From the NCBI RefSeq assembly GCF_030272615.1, contig NC_081412.1, positions 27,483,001 to 27,547,000 of the forward strand: DNA of 64,000 nt. Reading direction: 5' to 3'. The position numbers and the translations under genes are program-made. Positions 33,301 to 45,877 of the stretch are shown in pieces. The notes beneath the pieces are model-generated. The model ran no database searches, was not told the origin of the DNA, and was given only the letters and a program-made list of their open reading frames with translations. This DNA comes from Cryptomeria japonica. Lineage: Eukaryota; Streptophyta; Pinopsida; Cupressales; Cupressaceae. Numbering within the stretch: position 1 is the first letter of the stretch; each line of letters opens with the position of its first letter.

Positions 33301-33550
33301 GCTTCTTTCTTCCTTGTTTTCATATCTTGATGATAGATCATGGAGTTCGATCCAAAACATTGTCGATAAAAATCTACATGATCAAATCCTTAAAAGTATA
33401 AACTAAAAACCCTACTTGATTATAAATTTTTAAAGAAGATATTTTCCTTTCATGATTAATCTTATTTTATTTCCTTAATATATCTATAATTTCAATCTTT
33501 AAAAAATTATTATATTTTAAGTATATAAATAATTTTTATGATTAAATTAC
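30347..33550. other. AT-rich intergenic stretch
   Basis: There is no coding region, RNA gene or mobile element that I can support. Near 30545-30595 there is a short alternation of TATAC/ACAC words. Near 31640 a GGGGCAATGTTGGGGTAATG phrase resembles the 3' part of gypsy elements, but the context is too short to call. Confidence 0.5.
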
Positions 33551-34450
33551 TGTATCAATTTTAACACATTAAATAGAAAAATCACTTAAAATCATGAAAT
33601 TTCTACAATTCTTTCTCATTTATTTCATGTGGTTTCTAGGTTCTTGTGTCAAGTGCCAGTGTGCCTCAATTTTTTCTATCTATTTAGTCATCTTTGTCCC
33701 CTAATATCTTCACTTTTTTTTCTCTTACTTTCATATTTTGATGATAGATCAAAGAGTTTTATCCAAAATGTTGGCAATAAAAATTACATAATCAAATTCC
33801 AAAAAAACATAATTGATCATAAACTTCTTTAGGGGAAGAGCACACATCCTAACTTGGCGCTTCTCAAAATCCTACGTGGAAATTTCAAATCACTCCCAAT
33901 TTTTTTATAGTAGCTTACTTAGGCAAGTCCCCTTTGTGCAAAAGAGGCCCCAATATGGCAAGTCCCCTGCGTGCAAAAGAGGCCCCAATAGTTCTGCAGC
34001 TGATATGGTATCACCCGATTGGTTACTTTTTACAATATTAGTACATTTTCTGACAACTATTAGTACGTTTCCTAACAACTATTGGTAAATTTCCTAACAA
34101 AAATTGGTATTTTATGTTTCAAACAATGGGTTTCATTTGTTCAATTTTTGGAACAAAAGATATCAACAACCCTCACAACAATTGGTACATGCTCAACTAC
34201 CGGTGCTCTTCCCCTATTTTCTTTACTCTAAATCAAAACTTCCACAAAAAAATTATTTTATCAACTTTTTTTAAATACTAAAATATTTATTTTATGATTA
34301 CTCAAACTCTAGTCATAATGCATTGTGAAAATTGCCTTTTTATATATATTGAAAACCAAATAAAAATGTGTAAAATATTTGGTCAAGATTAGTTCCATTT
34401 GCAATAATAATGTCTGAGGGTGAAGTAGGCGGTGGGAAGGAGTCCAACTT
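33551..34450. repeat. Left copy of duplicated flank around Tat2
   Basis: It is collinear with 45878-46739, with only scattered substitutions and a few short indels. The right copy lacks about 57 bases present near 34128 and has about 16 extra near 46550. The copy ends at GTCCAACTT exactly where the Tat2 LTR begins. Confidence 0.9.
33830..34216. mobile_element. TA-flanked MITE, copy A
   Basis: It has terminal inverted repeats GGGGAAGAGCAC and GTGCTCTTCCCC with TA on each side. The interior is shared with copies at 46157-46488 and 59383-59888 (for example TTGGTTACTTTTTACAATAT). There is no transposase. TA flanks suggest a Tc1/mariner-type partner. Confidence 0.8.
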
Positions 34451-34957
34451 GTCATAAATTGTCATAAATTGTCATAAATCCTTGCATAGCAATTTGTCAT
34501 ACACTTGTCATAACTTTGCTATTCTTGATTTGAATTTCCATTCGAATCATTATCATGCTAATTTGATCCATCTCTCCAATTTGTCTATAAATTGGATGAA
34601 TTTCTTCAATCAAATCCCTTGATTCTTGACCCCTAATCAGATTATCAAATTTCTAGTTAATCACGCTTCGAGTACTCTTGAGCAATATCTTATTTACTTG
34701 CTTTCATATCATGATCATGCACTAGTAGGTGAGATCCACAACAAAACTATTTGGAGAAGAAAGAAGGACAATGGAGCCGCATGAAGGAGCATTCAAATCA
34801 TACCTTTGGTTTGCTTAATTTCTAGTTTTGAATGTTTTTATTTCATGTCTCTATTGAGTGTTGTTTAGGATAGATCATTGCAATTGTGCTTTCGTGATTG
34901 AGCTAATGGTTAGTATGTTTATCTTGCTTGTGATGATTTCCTATTTCCTATGCTACA
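34450..34957 (+). repeat. 5' LTR of Tat2
   Basis: It starts TGTCATAAATTG, with three direct copies of GTCATAAATT, and ends TATGCTACA before the putative primer site. A TATA-like CTATAAATTG lies near 34583. The boundaries rest on the TG...CA rule, on the end of the duplicated flank and on the position of the primer site, because no second LTR is available. Confidence 0.7.
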
Positions 34958-34962
34958 TTAAT

Positions 34963-34981
34963 TGGTGAACCCGACGTGAAC
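34963..34981 (+). other. Putative primer binding site of Tat2
   Basis: TGGTGAACCCGACGTGAAC follows the LTR by five bases. It starts TGG, as needed to pair with a tRNA CCA end. I could not assign the tRNA with confidence. Confidence 0.5.
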
Positions 34982-37011
34982 ACTAACCATCTAATCCCTT
35001 TATTGTGTCTTTGAGTGCTTTTGAGTTGATTTGCAGGCCAAAAAACCCAAAAACAGGGTCGTGCAGGGTTTTCTGGAGACTTCTGCACCTGTGTGAAGCA
35101 ACCTGCGCCTGTGTTGAGCATTCTGCGCCTGTGTTGAAGACATTCTGCGCCTGTGTCATGACTTCTGCGCCTATGTAAAGTCCAGAACAGAGGTAAAAAT
35201 GCAGTATTTTACTTGAAATTTGTTTAGTTTTTGCATTCTATTTTCTATGTTTTGGTTTTTGGTACTAATTATCTGTGCAGAATCTTGGCATACGCATGGC
35301 AAAGACAAACAAATCAAACTACTAACATGCTTTATGCAGAATCGATAGTCAAAGACAACAAATCAAACTTCTAACTTGGGTTTTGCAGGTTGCCTTGGAG
35401 AAACAACTAAACTTGGTGTTTGTCATTAATGTTTTAGGCACCTAGTGATTTTTAAATAGGTTGGAATGAACATGTTTTTTCTTTGATTGTTGAGTGTGAC
35501 ATTGGAGTAGGAGAGTATGCTCTCATCCTTCTTAGGGTGATCAGAAATCCAGATCTTCAATACCATGCTCATGTCTTTGATTGTGTGTCTCCTTTAGAGG
35601 GCCTGCCTTCCCGACCACTTTGCTTTTGCAAGCAAGTGATAATCGTGAGAAGGGAACGACCCAAAGTGAGTACGGCTAGAATACCTTGGCATTCTAACTC
35701 ACTATAACAAAATACCCGATGAGCGAAAGCTTTGAAGGAAGTGTTACGTGGGAATTGCAGTTACTTGGGAAGTGATGACCCTTGAACTCTTTCTCATATC
35801 AACATCTAAGTAGGGCCTCTTGGTCTAAATCGTGCTTGCGTGACTACATTTGTTTGGTATCTTGATGGGCTTAATGTCTCAATCACGCTTGCGTGACATC
35901 AAGGAGTAACGCTTAACAGAAATCCTTACTACACACCTTGTTTTGTAGAGGCCAAAAACCCTTCTAGTTGCTTGAGAAGGACAAGTTCGGATACTTGGAA
36001 GAGATACTAAGTTCGCCATGGGGAGATTTCCATGGGAACTGATGCTTGGCTGCCCTAAGAAGTGAGTGTCGTGGAGGGGAGCCCGTGGGGTCAAGCATCT
36101 ATGTATTCTCCTTGAATCCCATAATGAGTCTACCTCTCAAGTACCTAATGTCTTTGCCTACCATAAGAAATGTGGAAATGAGCATGATTGTCTTGAGTCT
36201 AAGTTGCAATATCTTGTATTCTTTACTTGTCAAAAGTTGAATTGCATCCCATTTCAAAAATCAAAACAAATTGATCCAACATAAGATTAAACACAAGAGA
36301 CATTCATCCAACAAAGGTTCAACAAGATTCAAAAAACTCATCTTCAAACATGGTTGTCAAATATTGTTCAAAACCTTGTCTCAACAAGCATGTCACTTAC
36401 ATTTAGGTTCATCCTAGGTTGCATTTTGCAAAGTTCATTGTCAAGTACCAAGGTTAGGTTTCACCTAAGTCATACTCTTTTCAATAAAAGTCATCCATTT
36501 GCATATGTCCTCTTGCATTAAAGTCATACCATTGTCATACATTGCTTACCCTAGGTCTCTTCATTAAGCTTAGGTCATTATCATATCATATTAGGTCACT
36601 TGCATATTAATTGTCCCTTTGCATATAGTGCCAAAACTAGGTTTTGCCATACTTGAGTAATCCAAATCTTTGATAAACCCTAAGTCATTGTTAGGAGATC
36701 TAGACCTTATTAAATCTTTTGTCCTTTTGTCATCAATATCATTTGGTCAAACCTAGCTTAGTATCCAAGCATATAGGAGAGACTTTGTCATTTTGTCCTT
36801 TTGTCACTTAAGTCCTTTTGTCCTTTGAGGTCTAGATATCATTCCAATTTCCTAAGGGTCCCTCTCTTATATTTGCATTCAAAAAGTTTGTCAAAATCTT
36901 CAAAAACAACCAAAAACATAGATTGCATTTTCATCTATTTAAGTTTGCACTTAGTTGCATATCATACATTATCTTTGAAAATTCCAAAAACATTGCATTT
37001 GCACAAGTGAC
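34982..37011 (+). other. Tat2 leader
   Basis: This is an untranslated leader of about 2 kb before gag. It holds a cluster of (T)CTGCGCCTGTGT units (35085-35180), a long conserved-looking stretch (35480-36240) with AATCGTGCTTGCGTGAC and AATCACGCTTGCGTGAC as a near-repeat, and T-rich sequence with many GTCATT words up to the gag ATG. No ORF is convincing. Confidence 0.6.
35085..35182 (+). repeat. CTGCGCCTGTGT repeat cluster in Tat2 leader
   Basis: Five to six copies of CTGC(G/A)CCTGTGT recur at 16-24 base spacing. The core GCGCCTGTGT resembles the minus strand of the 6530-6845 array in Tat1. Confidence 0.8.
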
Positions 37012-40000
37012 ATGCCTGTTGAGACAAGATCAAAATCTAAAAAGATGGGCGAACCAACGTATCAACCCATGGACAACATAGCAAATTCACAGTTTCAAAC
37101 TAGTCAAACAGCACAAATTGAAGGTTCATCAAACACATCTCTACCACCATATGGAACGGTTCAACTTGGACCACCTCCATTATATGAACCAGTGTTTGTA
37201 CCTATGAAACCAGGACATGGGAGTGTTCCACCAACTCCAAGAGGAAGTGCGCCTTTCAATTTGAATCAACCAAACTGGCAACATGACATTCAAACTCAAA
37301 CATTATATGAAGAACAAACTCTTTCGCAAGGATTTGGTTCAGATCAAGGCATTCAACAAGAAACGAATCCAAATGTCCAACCAGATTCTTCATCTGATTC
37401 TGATGCTTCTGATGATGTTGACATGTTCCTTCAAGATCCAAAGATAACAAAAAAGATGGATAAGTTCTTGAACAAGGTCTTTAAGATGTTTCCACAAAAG
37501 TATCTTAACATGATGAGTAATGTGACCTCTTCAAGTGACCAAATCAATGTGCAAGAACAACAAAGCGGTGAGTTGTTAAGTTTTTCCCTGCATCCAAATG
37601 AAGAAAATGCACAACAAGCAACTCAACCTACATTGATGAGTAAACGTGCTTCAAAGGCATTGACAGTGACTATTCCTCAGAAGTCACCATTTGAGACAAT
37701 AAATAATCAACTATTCAACACAACACCTGTAACACAAGATCAAATAAAGACCACACCGATATTGACAGCTGTCCCTCAACAAGAAGTGGTTCCTTACATG
37801 CAAAAAGTTGGATCAAAATCTAAGATGCAAGAAAGTTTCACAACTGGAATGCCTAATGTCACCAATGTCCAAAATAATTCCACGATGCAACAAAGTTCTT
37901 ATGTCCCGTTAAGTTCAATATCTTTGCCGAACACTATTGCGACAAATCCTTCGATAATGGTGACACAAAGAGCTACAGATAGTGGTTTGCACCAACAACA
38001 ATTGTTGCAACAATTGAGTAATATACAAAAGGTACAATCGAATGTGCAAACAAGTAATGTGCAACAACAACAATTTCGCAATTGACAACGAATTGCAGCG
38101 CCTTTGGCACCATTACAAGTTAATGCAAGTGCTATACCCCATCCTAAGGAGAAGCAACGAAAACCATCTAAACAAAGTTTTTTACAAATGATGGGATATA
38201 CACCACGACAACAATTGGCACAAAGTCAACAAATTCCGATTCGTCAGCCTCAACACCAACATGTGCCACAATATGTGCCAAGGCAAACAAGCTATCCTAC
38301 TTCACAACCGCAATTGGCGCCTGTGCAATATCAACAACCTACTCAATTGCAATATCAACCTAGGCTCCAAGAAGCACAACGACAAGGTCAATATCAAGGC
38401 ATAGCACAACCGCAACAACAAGCGATGTATCAAGAATTTTATATGCCGGAGACACCAAAAACGGCCATTTCAGAGTATCAACAACCGATCGAAAATGCGA
38501 TGTATCGACAAAGAATACCAACCGGGATTAATGATGGACCTCCACAATCTGATACAATTGCGCAACAACTTGAGAAGTTGCAATGAAAAGTTGACGCATT
38601 AGAAACTAAAGGAACAAAGAAGTTGTATACAGATCAAGATTTATGTCCTAATCCTTTTGACAAGAGTGTATACATGCCTCCATTCCCTGAGCATTTTGAG
38701 GCACCTAATTTTGAGAAATATAAAGGGAATGGCAATCCAAAAGATCACATTTGAGCATTTTTCACGGCATGTACTGAGGTAAGTTATGAGGACACCTATT
38801 TAATGTGCTTATTTGCACGAAGTCTCACGGGACAAGCTATGGATTGGCATTCACATCTGCCAGGGAATATAAAAACTTGGTCGGAATTGGCTCAAAAGTT
38901 TTTATCTCATTTTGCGTTCAACATCGACAGTGATGTGACCATGTCAGATTTATGCAACACCAAGCAAAAGCAAGGTGAATCATTAGTGACTTTCTTGCAA
39001 CGATGGCGAAGCTTGTATAGTCATTCTTCTCTTGATATACCCGAAGAACAACAAGTGAATCTATTTATCCAGAATTTGGTCCCAGAAATGATGTATGAGC
39101 TAAAATTGAAAGTCCTAGTACTATAGAGAAACTCATTAAGAAAGGAATGAGCATTGAAACGGCTCTTGTAGCTAAAGGAATTATCAAGCTCAATAAAGAC
39201 AATGACAACACCAATTATTCGGGGGATAGAAACAAATTTTGGTATAAGAACAAGAATGTCACTAATGATGGAGTTGTTGATGCAAGAGCGGTAAATGCAA
39301 ATCAACCCCCATTCACGATCAAGAAATTGAGTGTTCCTAATATGTCCACTATGGAACAAAATCAAGCACCAATGAGCAATGTTACTCAATAGCTGCAATA
39401 TCAACATCATGCTCAACAACAGCATACTCAACAATATAACCAACAACAAGGCCAACAGCAAAACCAGTAGTGCAAACCTTTCCGATCGCGAGATGGGCCT
39501 CCTCGACAATTTACGCCATTAGGAGAGCCTATTGAATCAGTAATGAGACAATTGATACAAGCAAAATTTATTAAGCTACCAGATATCAAGGCAGAACTAG
39601 CAGTAAAACCGCATTGGTGGAATGATAATGCGTACTGTGAGTATCATCGGTCCAAAGGACATAAAACTGCATCATGTTTTCAATTGAAACATATGATTCA
39701 AGATTTATTAGAGCAAGGAGTAATTGAGGTAGATCCACCCCATCCGACCTCTAACACTAATCATACTATTTTCAAAACTCCTTTGCTTGATCATGACAAG
39801 GGTAAAGCGTCTTCTTCCAACTCTGCCCAAACGGCCAATTATGCAAATATTGGTTATAACAATGTCATTAATTGTTTTCATGCATCAAATGAGTATGTTT
39901 CTACCTTGAGAACAAAGGGACAAGATCCTTCTTGCGCAGTCACCACTCGTCGATCCAAAATAGTCCTGAAAGGAGCTCCTGCAGCTCCTCCCAAGCCAAC

Positions 40001-43000
40001 TCCTGCAAGTCAGTATAATCTTTTGGATCATCTAGGAAAGACACCTGCACAAATATCAATCCTTGAGTTACTGAAAATGTTTCCCATGCATCGTGCAGTC
40101 CTGGATAAAGCTTTAATTGAGTCCACTGTCCCGACAGATATTGATGTTGACCAGTTTCAAGCCCGGATTGGACATTTAGCTGTTTCCCAAAATGTCGCAT
40201 TTTCTGACAATGATATCTCACCTGATAAGCTCCCTCACAATGATCCTTTACACCTTGAAGTCTTTGTTCATAACTACAAAATCCGACGAGTCTTGATAGA
40301 TGGCGGAGCAGGTCTTAATATTTGTACTTTGAGAGTGGTTATTGGCCTTGGATATACAGAAAATGACATTGATGCTTCTAAAAGAATAACAATCAAAGCA
40401 TATGATGATGTTGAGCGCCCATCCAAAGGGATAATTACATTGCCTATCAGAGTTGGTCCAGTGACAGAAAACACTTTCCTGCAAGTCCTCGACCTTGATC
40501 TCCCTTATAATATGATCCTTGGCGGTCCATGGATCCATGCAATGAAAGCAGTTCCATCCACCTATCATCAATGTTTAAAATATCCTTACAATGGAATTGA
40601 GATAACAATTCCAGGGGATCCTAATCCATTTCAATTTTGTGCTACTCTAAAGGATACCCCTCAGCAGCAAGTCCCAGTCAATAGAGAGGCCAAATTACAT
40701 AGCTATGTGGATCCTAATCAATTGTTAGATGTTGTCAAAGGAAAATTGAAGATACAAGACCAAGGATGTGGAGAATATTCAATGGATCAGACATTCCTCA
40801 TCGGGAATTTGCCAATATCTCCAAAATCATATGGCAAACCGCATTTATTGCAAAAGGAACCTAAGGTCATTATTCAATATCAGCCTCCTACTACATTTAC
40901 AAGATGGGGAGAACTTGACAAAGAAACTGTAGATGATGATGTCATAGATTGGCTTTATAAAGATCCAACTGAGACCCCACCTGTCAAATTGCCAGTGGAA
41001 TGCTACAGCAAAGGATTTACTACGTTGCAAAAGAAAGGATATGATGGTTGCAGTGGCTTAGGCCTGAACAACAATGGAAGGCTAGAACCTGTCATACCCA
41101 AGAGGCGACCTCCAACTTTAGGGTTAGGTTTTGTACCGTTGCGAATTGGATCCACATCTACCAAAGTGCCCACGTGTCGAAAAGGGCGTGACTCTGACGA
41201 TGAAATAACACCTGAGGATACCCGACCCGAGACTGATTCCAATGAATGGGAGTGGAGTTCTTTTTCTTCTAGCTCCTATGCCCTTAACAATATTTTCATT
41301 GACCCTGATAATTTGCCTATGGAAGACAAACACGAAATAACTCTGCTTCCTAAAACATGTCCTCATGCTTGGATAGAGACATTTTGGGATCCAAGCTCCG
41401 AATCCGATACAAGTAGTTTGGATAGTGACACCACAAATGTTCATATTTTTACCATATCAGCCCTCTCTCTCCTTACAATTGATGATGACATGCCCCTCAT
41501 CTACCCCCAGCTTATCCAACATGACCAACAAGAACTGCTCACATTGGACTGTTTTCAAAATGACGAAGCACTTGCAGAATTCCTTGGACTACGGGAAGGC
41601 ATACCACAAGGTGATCATAAGGTAGGATTTGCTATTGACCTAGATTCCACAGCATATTTTGGGGAGTCAACTCCCTCTTCTAGTCATCAAAATGAAAAAA
41701 GAAAAGAAATAGTAAAAAATCAAAAGAATAGATCTTTGAGTGAAAACCGTAAGGCACTCTCTGATCATACAAAAGTCAAAATAAAAGACGTACTTGCGGG
41801 TGAAAACCTCTCTGAGGTGCCCAAAGGTGGAAGAGTGGACATACCCCTATCAAGTCAGGACAAATCAACATTGCTAGTGGAAATGACCGAGGAAATCAAT
41901 TTGGGTACACCTGACAACCCTAAGGTCATTCATTTTGTCGCTTCTCTCTCACAACAGGAAAAAATAGATTTTGTCAATTTCTTTCTTGAGAAGAAGATCA
42001 ACTTTGCATGGTCCTATGCAGATATGCCTGGCCTCGATCCAGAATCGGTTCTTCATCATTTGCCACTAAAAGCTGATGCCAAGCCTGTCAAACAGAAACT
42101 TAGAAAGATGCATCCTCAGGTGGCTCTTTTGGTCAAAGTGGAACTAAAAAAATTACTAGATGTGGGCTTCATCAGACCCATTGATTATGCAGACTGGATT
42201 TCAAATTTAGTACCAGTTAGCAAAGTAACTGGGGGCATCAGAATCTGCACAGATTTTAGGGATCTCAATAAAGCATGCCCTAAGGATGATTTTCCATTGC
42301 CAAACATAGACATCATAGTGGACATGACTGCTGGATATGAGATGCTCTCATTGATGGATGGTTTCTCCGACTATAACCAAATTCGCATTGCTCCTGAAGA
42401 TCAGCATAAGACAACATTCACCTGTGCTTGGGGTACCTACTGTTGGAATGTGATGCCCTTCGGTCTTAAAAATGTAGGCGCAACATATCAAAGAGCAATG
42501 ACGACAAATTTTCATGATTTCATGCACACTTTGATGGAGGACTATGTTGATGACTTGTTATGCAAATCTGTCACTAGAGATAGTCATCTAGCCATCCTGG
42601 GCCCGATCTTTGACCGAATGGAGACCTACAAACTCAGGCTCAATCCAAAGAAGTGTGTCTTTGGTGTCACAGCTGGCAAATTACTAGGATACATTGTTTC
42701 TCACCGAGGCATTGAGGTCGACCCTACCAAAGTCAAAGCAATAATGGATATGCCTCCACCTTCAAACCTCCGGCAATTAAGAAGTCTGCAAGGAAAGCTC
42801 TAGTCAATTTGCCGCTTCATAGCTCAGTTGGCTGACAAATGTCATCCATTCCAGCATCTATTGCATAAAGGTGTCGCTTTCAAATGGACTAAGCAATGTC
42901 AATCAGCCTTTCAAGCTCTCAAAGAATATTTGCTGTCACCGCCTATTCTAATGCCTCCAATAGAAGGAAAGCCATTTTTATTGTATATTTCTGCAACTGA

Positions 43001-45170
43001 AACGATATTAGGAGTTCTCTTGGCCCAACAAGATGAGAATGGCAAAGAGCGAGCCATTTACTATATCAGCCGGACACTGGTAGGCTATGAGCTAAATTAT
43101 TCAACTATTGAAAGGGCATGCTTAGCAGTGGTATTTGCAACGTAGAAACTTTGACATTATATGCTAAGCCACCAAACATCGTTGGTTACAAAAATTGATC
43201 CCTTAAAATATTTGCTTAGCCGAGCAGCTTTGACGGGTCGCCTAGCAAAATGGGTCATGATTCTTAGTGAATTTGACATTGAGTATATGGAGCGAAAGGC
43301 AATAAAAGGACAAGTCATAGCAAATCAACTTGCAGAGGCTCCTATTTCTGATGATCATCCCATGTTGACCGATTTTCCAGATGAATCAGTCTTTGCTCTC
43401 ACATCCTCTAATGAATGGAAGTTATACTTTGATGGGTCCCATACCAGGTTCGGGTCCAGAGCAGGCATCTTGTTTGTCACCCCTCAAGGTGACGCTATTC
43501 CAAAGTCTTACAAAATAACTTTCCACTGTACCAATAACATTGCAGAGTATGAAGCACTGGTTACAGGACTCCGAGTAGCAGTCCACTGGAACATCACGCA
43601 TTTGCAAGTCTATGGAGATTCTCAATTAGTCATCCGACAAGTGAATGATGACTACGAAACAAAAGATGAAAAGCTTATTCCCTATAAGCACATGGTAGAT
43701 TTCTTCAAGACCAAATTCACGGCTATCCATTTCAATCAAGTTCCAAGAATGCAAAACAAGTCGGCAGATGCGATGGCTACAATTGCTTCCATGTTGAATA
43801 TGCCAAACAATATGGACAAATGTGAATTTTTAGTTGAACAATTGCTGGTTCCTTCTTTTGACATTCCGACGGCGGATGTGATGTGCGTTCTTGTTGGTCC
43901 CAACTCCTCATGGTACAATGATGTCTATCAATATTTAAAATCCCAAACCTTACCACCCAACCTTTCCGCTAACCAACGCCGAGCCTTTATCCGACAGACA
44001 GCCAAATATGTCATCATCGCCGACACCCTTTACCGTCGTTCCTTTGACCATACCCTCCTCAAGTGTTTAGATTCTGACGAAGCACAAACGACTTTACACG
44101 AGGTTCACGATGGTATATGTGAGGGCCATTTCAATGGTCTAAGCTTAGCCAAAAAGTTGATTCGTGCTGGGTATTATTGGCCCACTCTGGAAAAAGATGT
44201 TCATGATTTTGTTAAGAAGTGCTACAAATGCCAGATTCATGGAAACTACATTCATGCACCAGCCCAAGAGCTTCATTCTGTCATATCTCTATGGCCCTTT
44301 TCTCAATGGGGATTGGATCTTATTGGCAAGATTCACCCGACATCTGCAAATGGACACAAGTTCATCATTACAGCCACAGAGTATTTTACAAAATGGATCG
44401 AGGCTATCCCCATGACCTATATCACGGGTGTCCAAATTTCAAAATTCTTGCTGAATTATATCATATGCCGGTATGGGGTTCCCCTTGCCATAGTCACAGA
44501 TAATGGTCGTCCCTTCAAGAATAAAGATGTTAAAGAACTCTACGAAAAGTTTCATATCCAACACCATTTCTCCAGTCCATACTATCCACAGGGGAATGGT
44601 CAAGCCGAAGCATCCAATAAAACCATTATCAAGATCCTAAAGAAGGTTGTCAATGATGCTGGTCGAGATTGGCATGTACAATTGAATCCAGCACTATGGG
44701 CCTATCGCACTTCTATCCGCACACCCACTGGCGCCACACCTTATTCCTTGGTGTATGGTGCGGAAGCTATTTTACCTTTGGAGGTGGAGATTCCTTCCTT
44801 ACGTGTTTCCTTGCAACATCTGATTGATGATGAGACACACAGAGTCTCTCGACCGCATTAGCTTGAGATGTTAGATGAGAAACGTCAGACAGCTCTGACA
44901 CATTTGCAAGCATATCAAAACCGTCTCCGTCGCTCTTATAATAAGAAGGTCAAAGGGCGACACTTCGAAGTGGGAGACCTGGTTTTAAAGGCAAACCCTA
45001 AGAATGCACAGTCTACTGACATCATCAAAGGTAAATTTGAACCTAATTGGGTTGGTCCTTTCATAGTAACTGCAGCATATGGCTCGGGGGCATATCAGCT
45101 TGCTACCCTAGAAGGTGAACCTCTATCCGATCCTATAAACAGCATGCATCTTCGCAAGTACTGGGCATAA
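37012..45170 (+). pseudogene. Tat2 gag-pol polyprotein, lightly decayed
   Basis: ATG 37012 opens gag. Its Gln-rich N-terminal half is followed by a retrotransposon Gag core (about 38720-39110, AMDWHSHLPGNIKTWSEL). A one-base loss near 39108 shifts the frame; from there one frame runs to 45170. Domains from 39543: a CX2HX4HX4C knuckle (residues 32-45), a pepsin-like protease (VLIDGGAGLNI, about 253), a G-patch-like segment (about 495-530), RT with YVDDLL (about 1000), then RNase H, archaeal-type RNase H (YFDGSH, GDSQLVIRQ), integrase (HHCC, D-D-E) and a GPF-type end. Nonsense codons at about 38083, 38584, 38752, 39390, 42801, 43144, 43156 and 44859 are nearly all C-to-T changes in CAG/CAA or CGA. 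It can make no full product as it stands. Confidence 0.92.
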
Positions 45171-45314
45171 TTTTCTATCAGTACTTCTTCAAATATGATC
45201 TTGAAAAAATACAAAAAAAAATCAAAAAGAGAAAAAATACAAAAAAAGTGAAAAAAAGTGAAAAAAAGAGAAAAAGAAAAAGAGCAAAAAGTAAAGAAAA
45301 ATAATTCGCCCACT

Positions 45315-45379
45315 GGTGAAAACCTGGCAAACAGGCGCTTTGGGCAAGTACCTTGGTGAAAACCTGGCAAACAGGCGCC
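45315..45379 (+). other. Tandem structured-RNA motif downstream of Tat2 pol
   Basis: There are two units, GGTG-AAAA-CCTG-GCAAA-CAGG-CGC(T/C), at 45315-45339 and 45355-45379. The 15-base spacer has the same length as in Tat1 and shares GGGCAAGTACC. The inner stem CCTG/CAGG differs from both Tat1 stems yet pairs fully. Confidence 0.6.
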
Positions 45380-45629
45380 ATGTGTAAAATGAGATCGTTG
45401 CTCCGTCATCTATCATGACCTCTAAGCTATGCTTTTTCTCGGCCGGTTTCTCACGTCTATCTTTGTCTTGACCCAATGTTCTATTCCAGGCCTGTTATTG
45501 GTCAACATCATTGTCTTGCATACCCCGGTTTCTTATACATATGTTTTGGTCCCGGTCTATGTATGTCTTTCAGATGCGCATTGGGTGTGTTTCCCTTGTC
45601 ATGATCGATCACTGGAACTTAAAAATCAA

Positions 45630-45850
45630 ATAATGTCCTGAAATAAAAACAAAAAAAATCACAAAATGTCCTGAAATAAATTCAAAAAAAATTGGAAAAT
45701 GTCCTGAAATAAATCTCAATTTTTTTTTTAAAAATGTCCTGAAAAAATCTCAAAAACATTTAAAAATGTCTTGAAAAAATAAAAAAAATCAAAAAACGTC
45801 TTGAGATAATCCCTAAAAAGTCATAAAAAGTCCTGAAAAAATGAACAAAT
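45630..45850. repeat. Irregular A-rich tandem repeat in Tat2 tail
   Basis: About eight copies of a unit centred on AAATGTCCTGAAATAAA, later AAATGTCTTGAAAAAAT, occur at 25-37 base spacing. Confidence 0.8.
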
Positions 45851-45877
45851 TTTTTTTCAAAACATTAAAATCCAAAT

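Larger units (their letters stand above)
34450..45877 (+). mobile_element. Ty3/gypsy Tat-lineage element Tat2, lacking its 3' end
   Basis: It has a 5' LTR, putative primer site, a 2-kb leader, gag-pol in one frame, the post-pol structured motif and an A-rich tail. Then it stops at a junction with the duplicated flank. No 3' LTR, polypurine tract or antisense PMD gene remains. See the flank copies at 33551 and 45878 for the probable cause. Confidence 0.87.
45171..45877 (+). other. Tat2 post-pol remnant
   Basis: An A-rich stretch and the structured tandem motif (45315-45379) are followed by about 260 bases without features. Then comes an irregular tandem of AAAATGTCCTGAAATAAA-like units (45630-45850). 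It breaks off at 45877, where the duplicated flank begins. Confidence 0.65.

Noticed and set aside
33551-34450. The duplicated flank as the LTR pair of Tat2
   Set aside because: It does not end in CA, it contains a complete MITE, the Tat2 LTR and primer site lie inside it, and the right copy continues without a junction. A flank duplication fits better.
39095-39125. Programmed -1 frameshift between gag and pol in Tat2
   Set aside because: The shift falls inside the Gag core before the zinc knuckle, and the local bases do not fit a slippery heptamer. A one-base deletion explains it.
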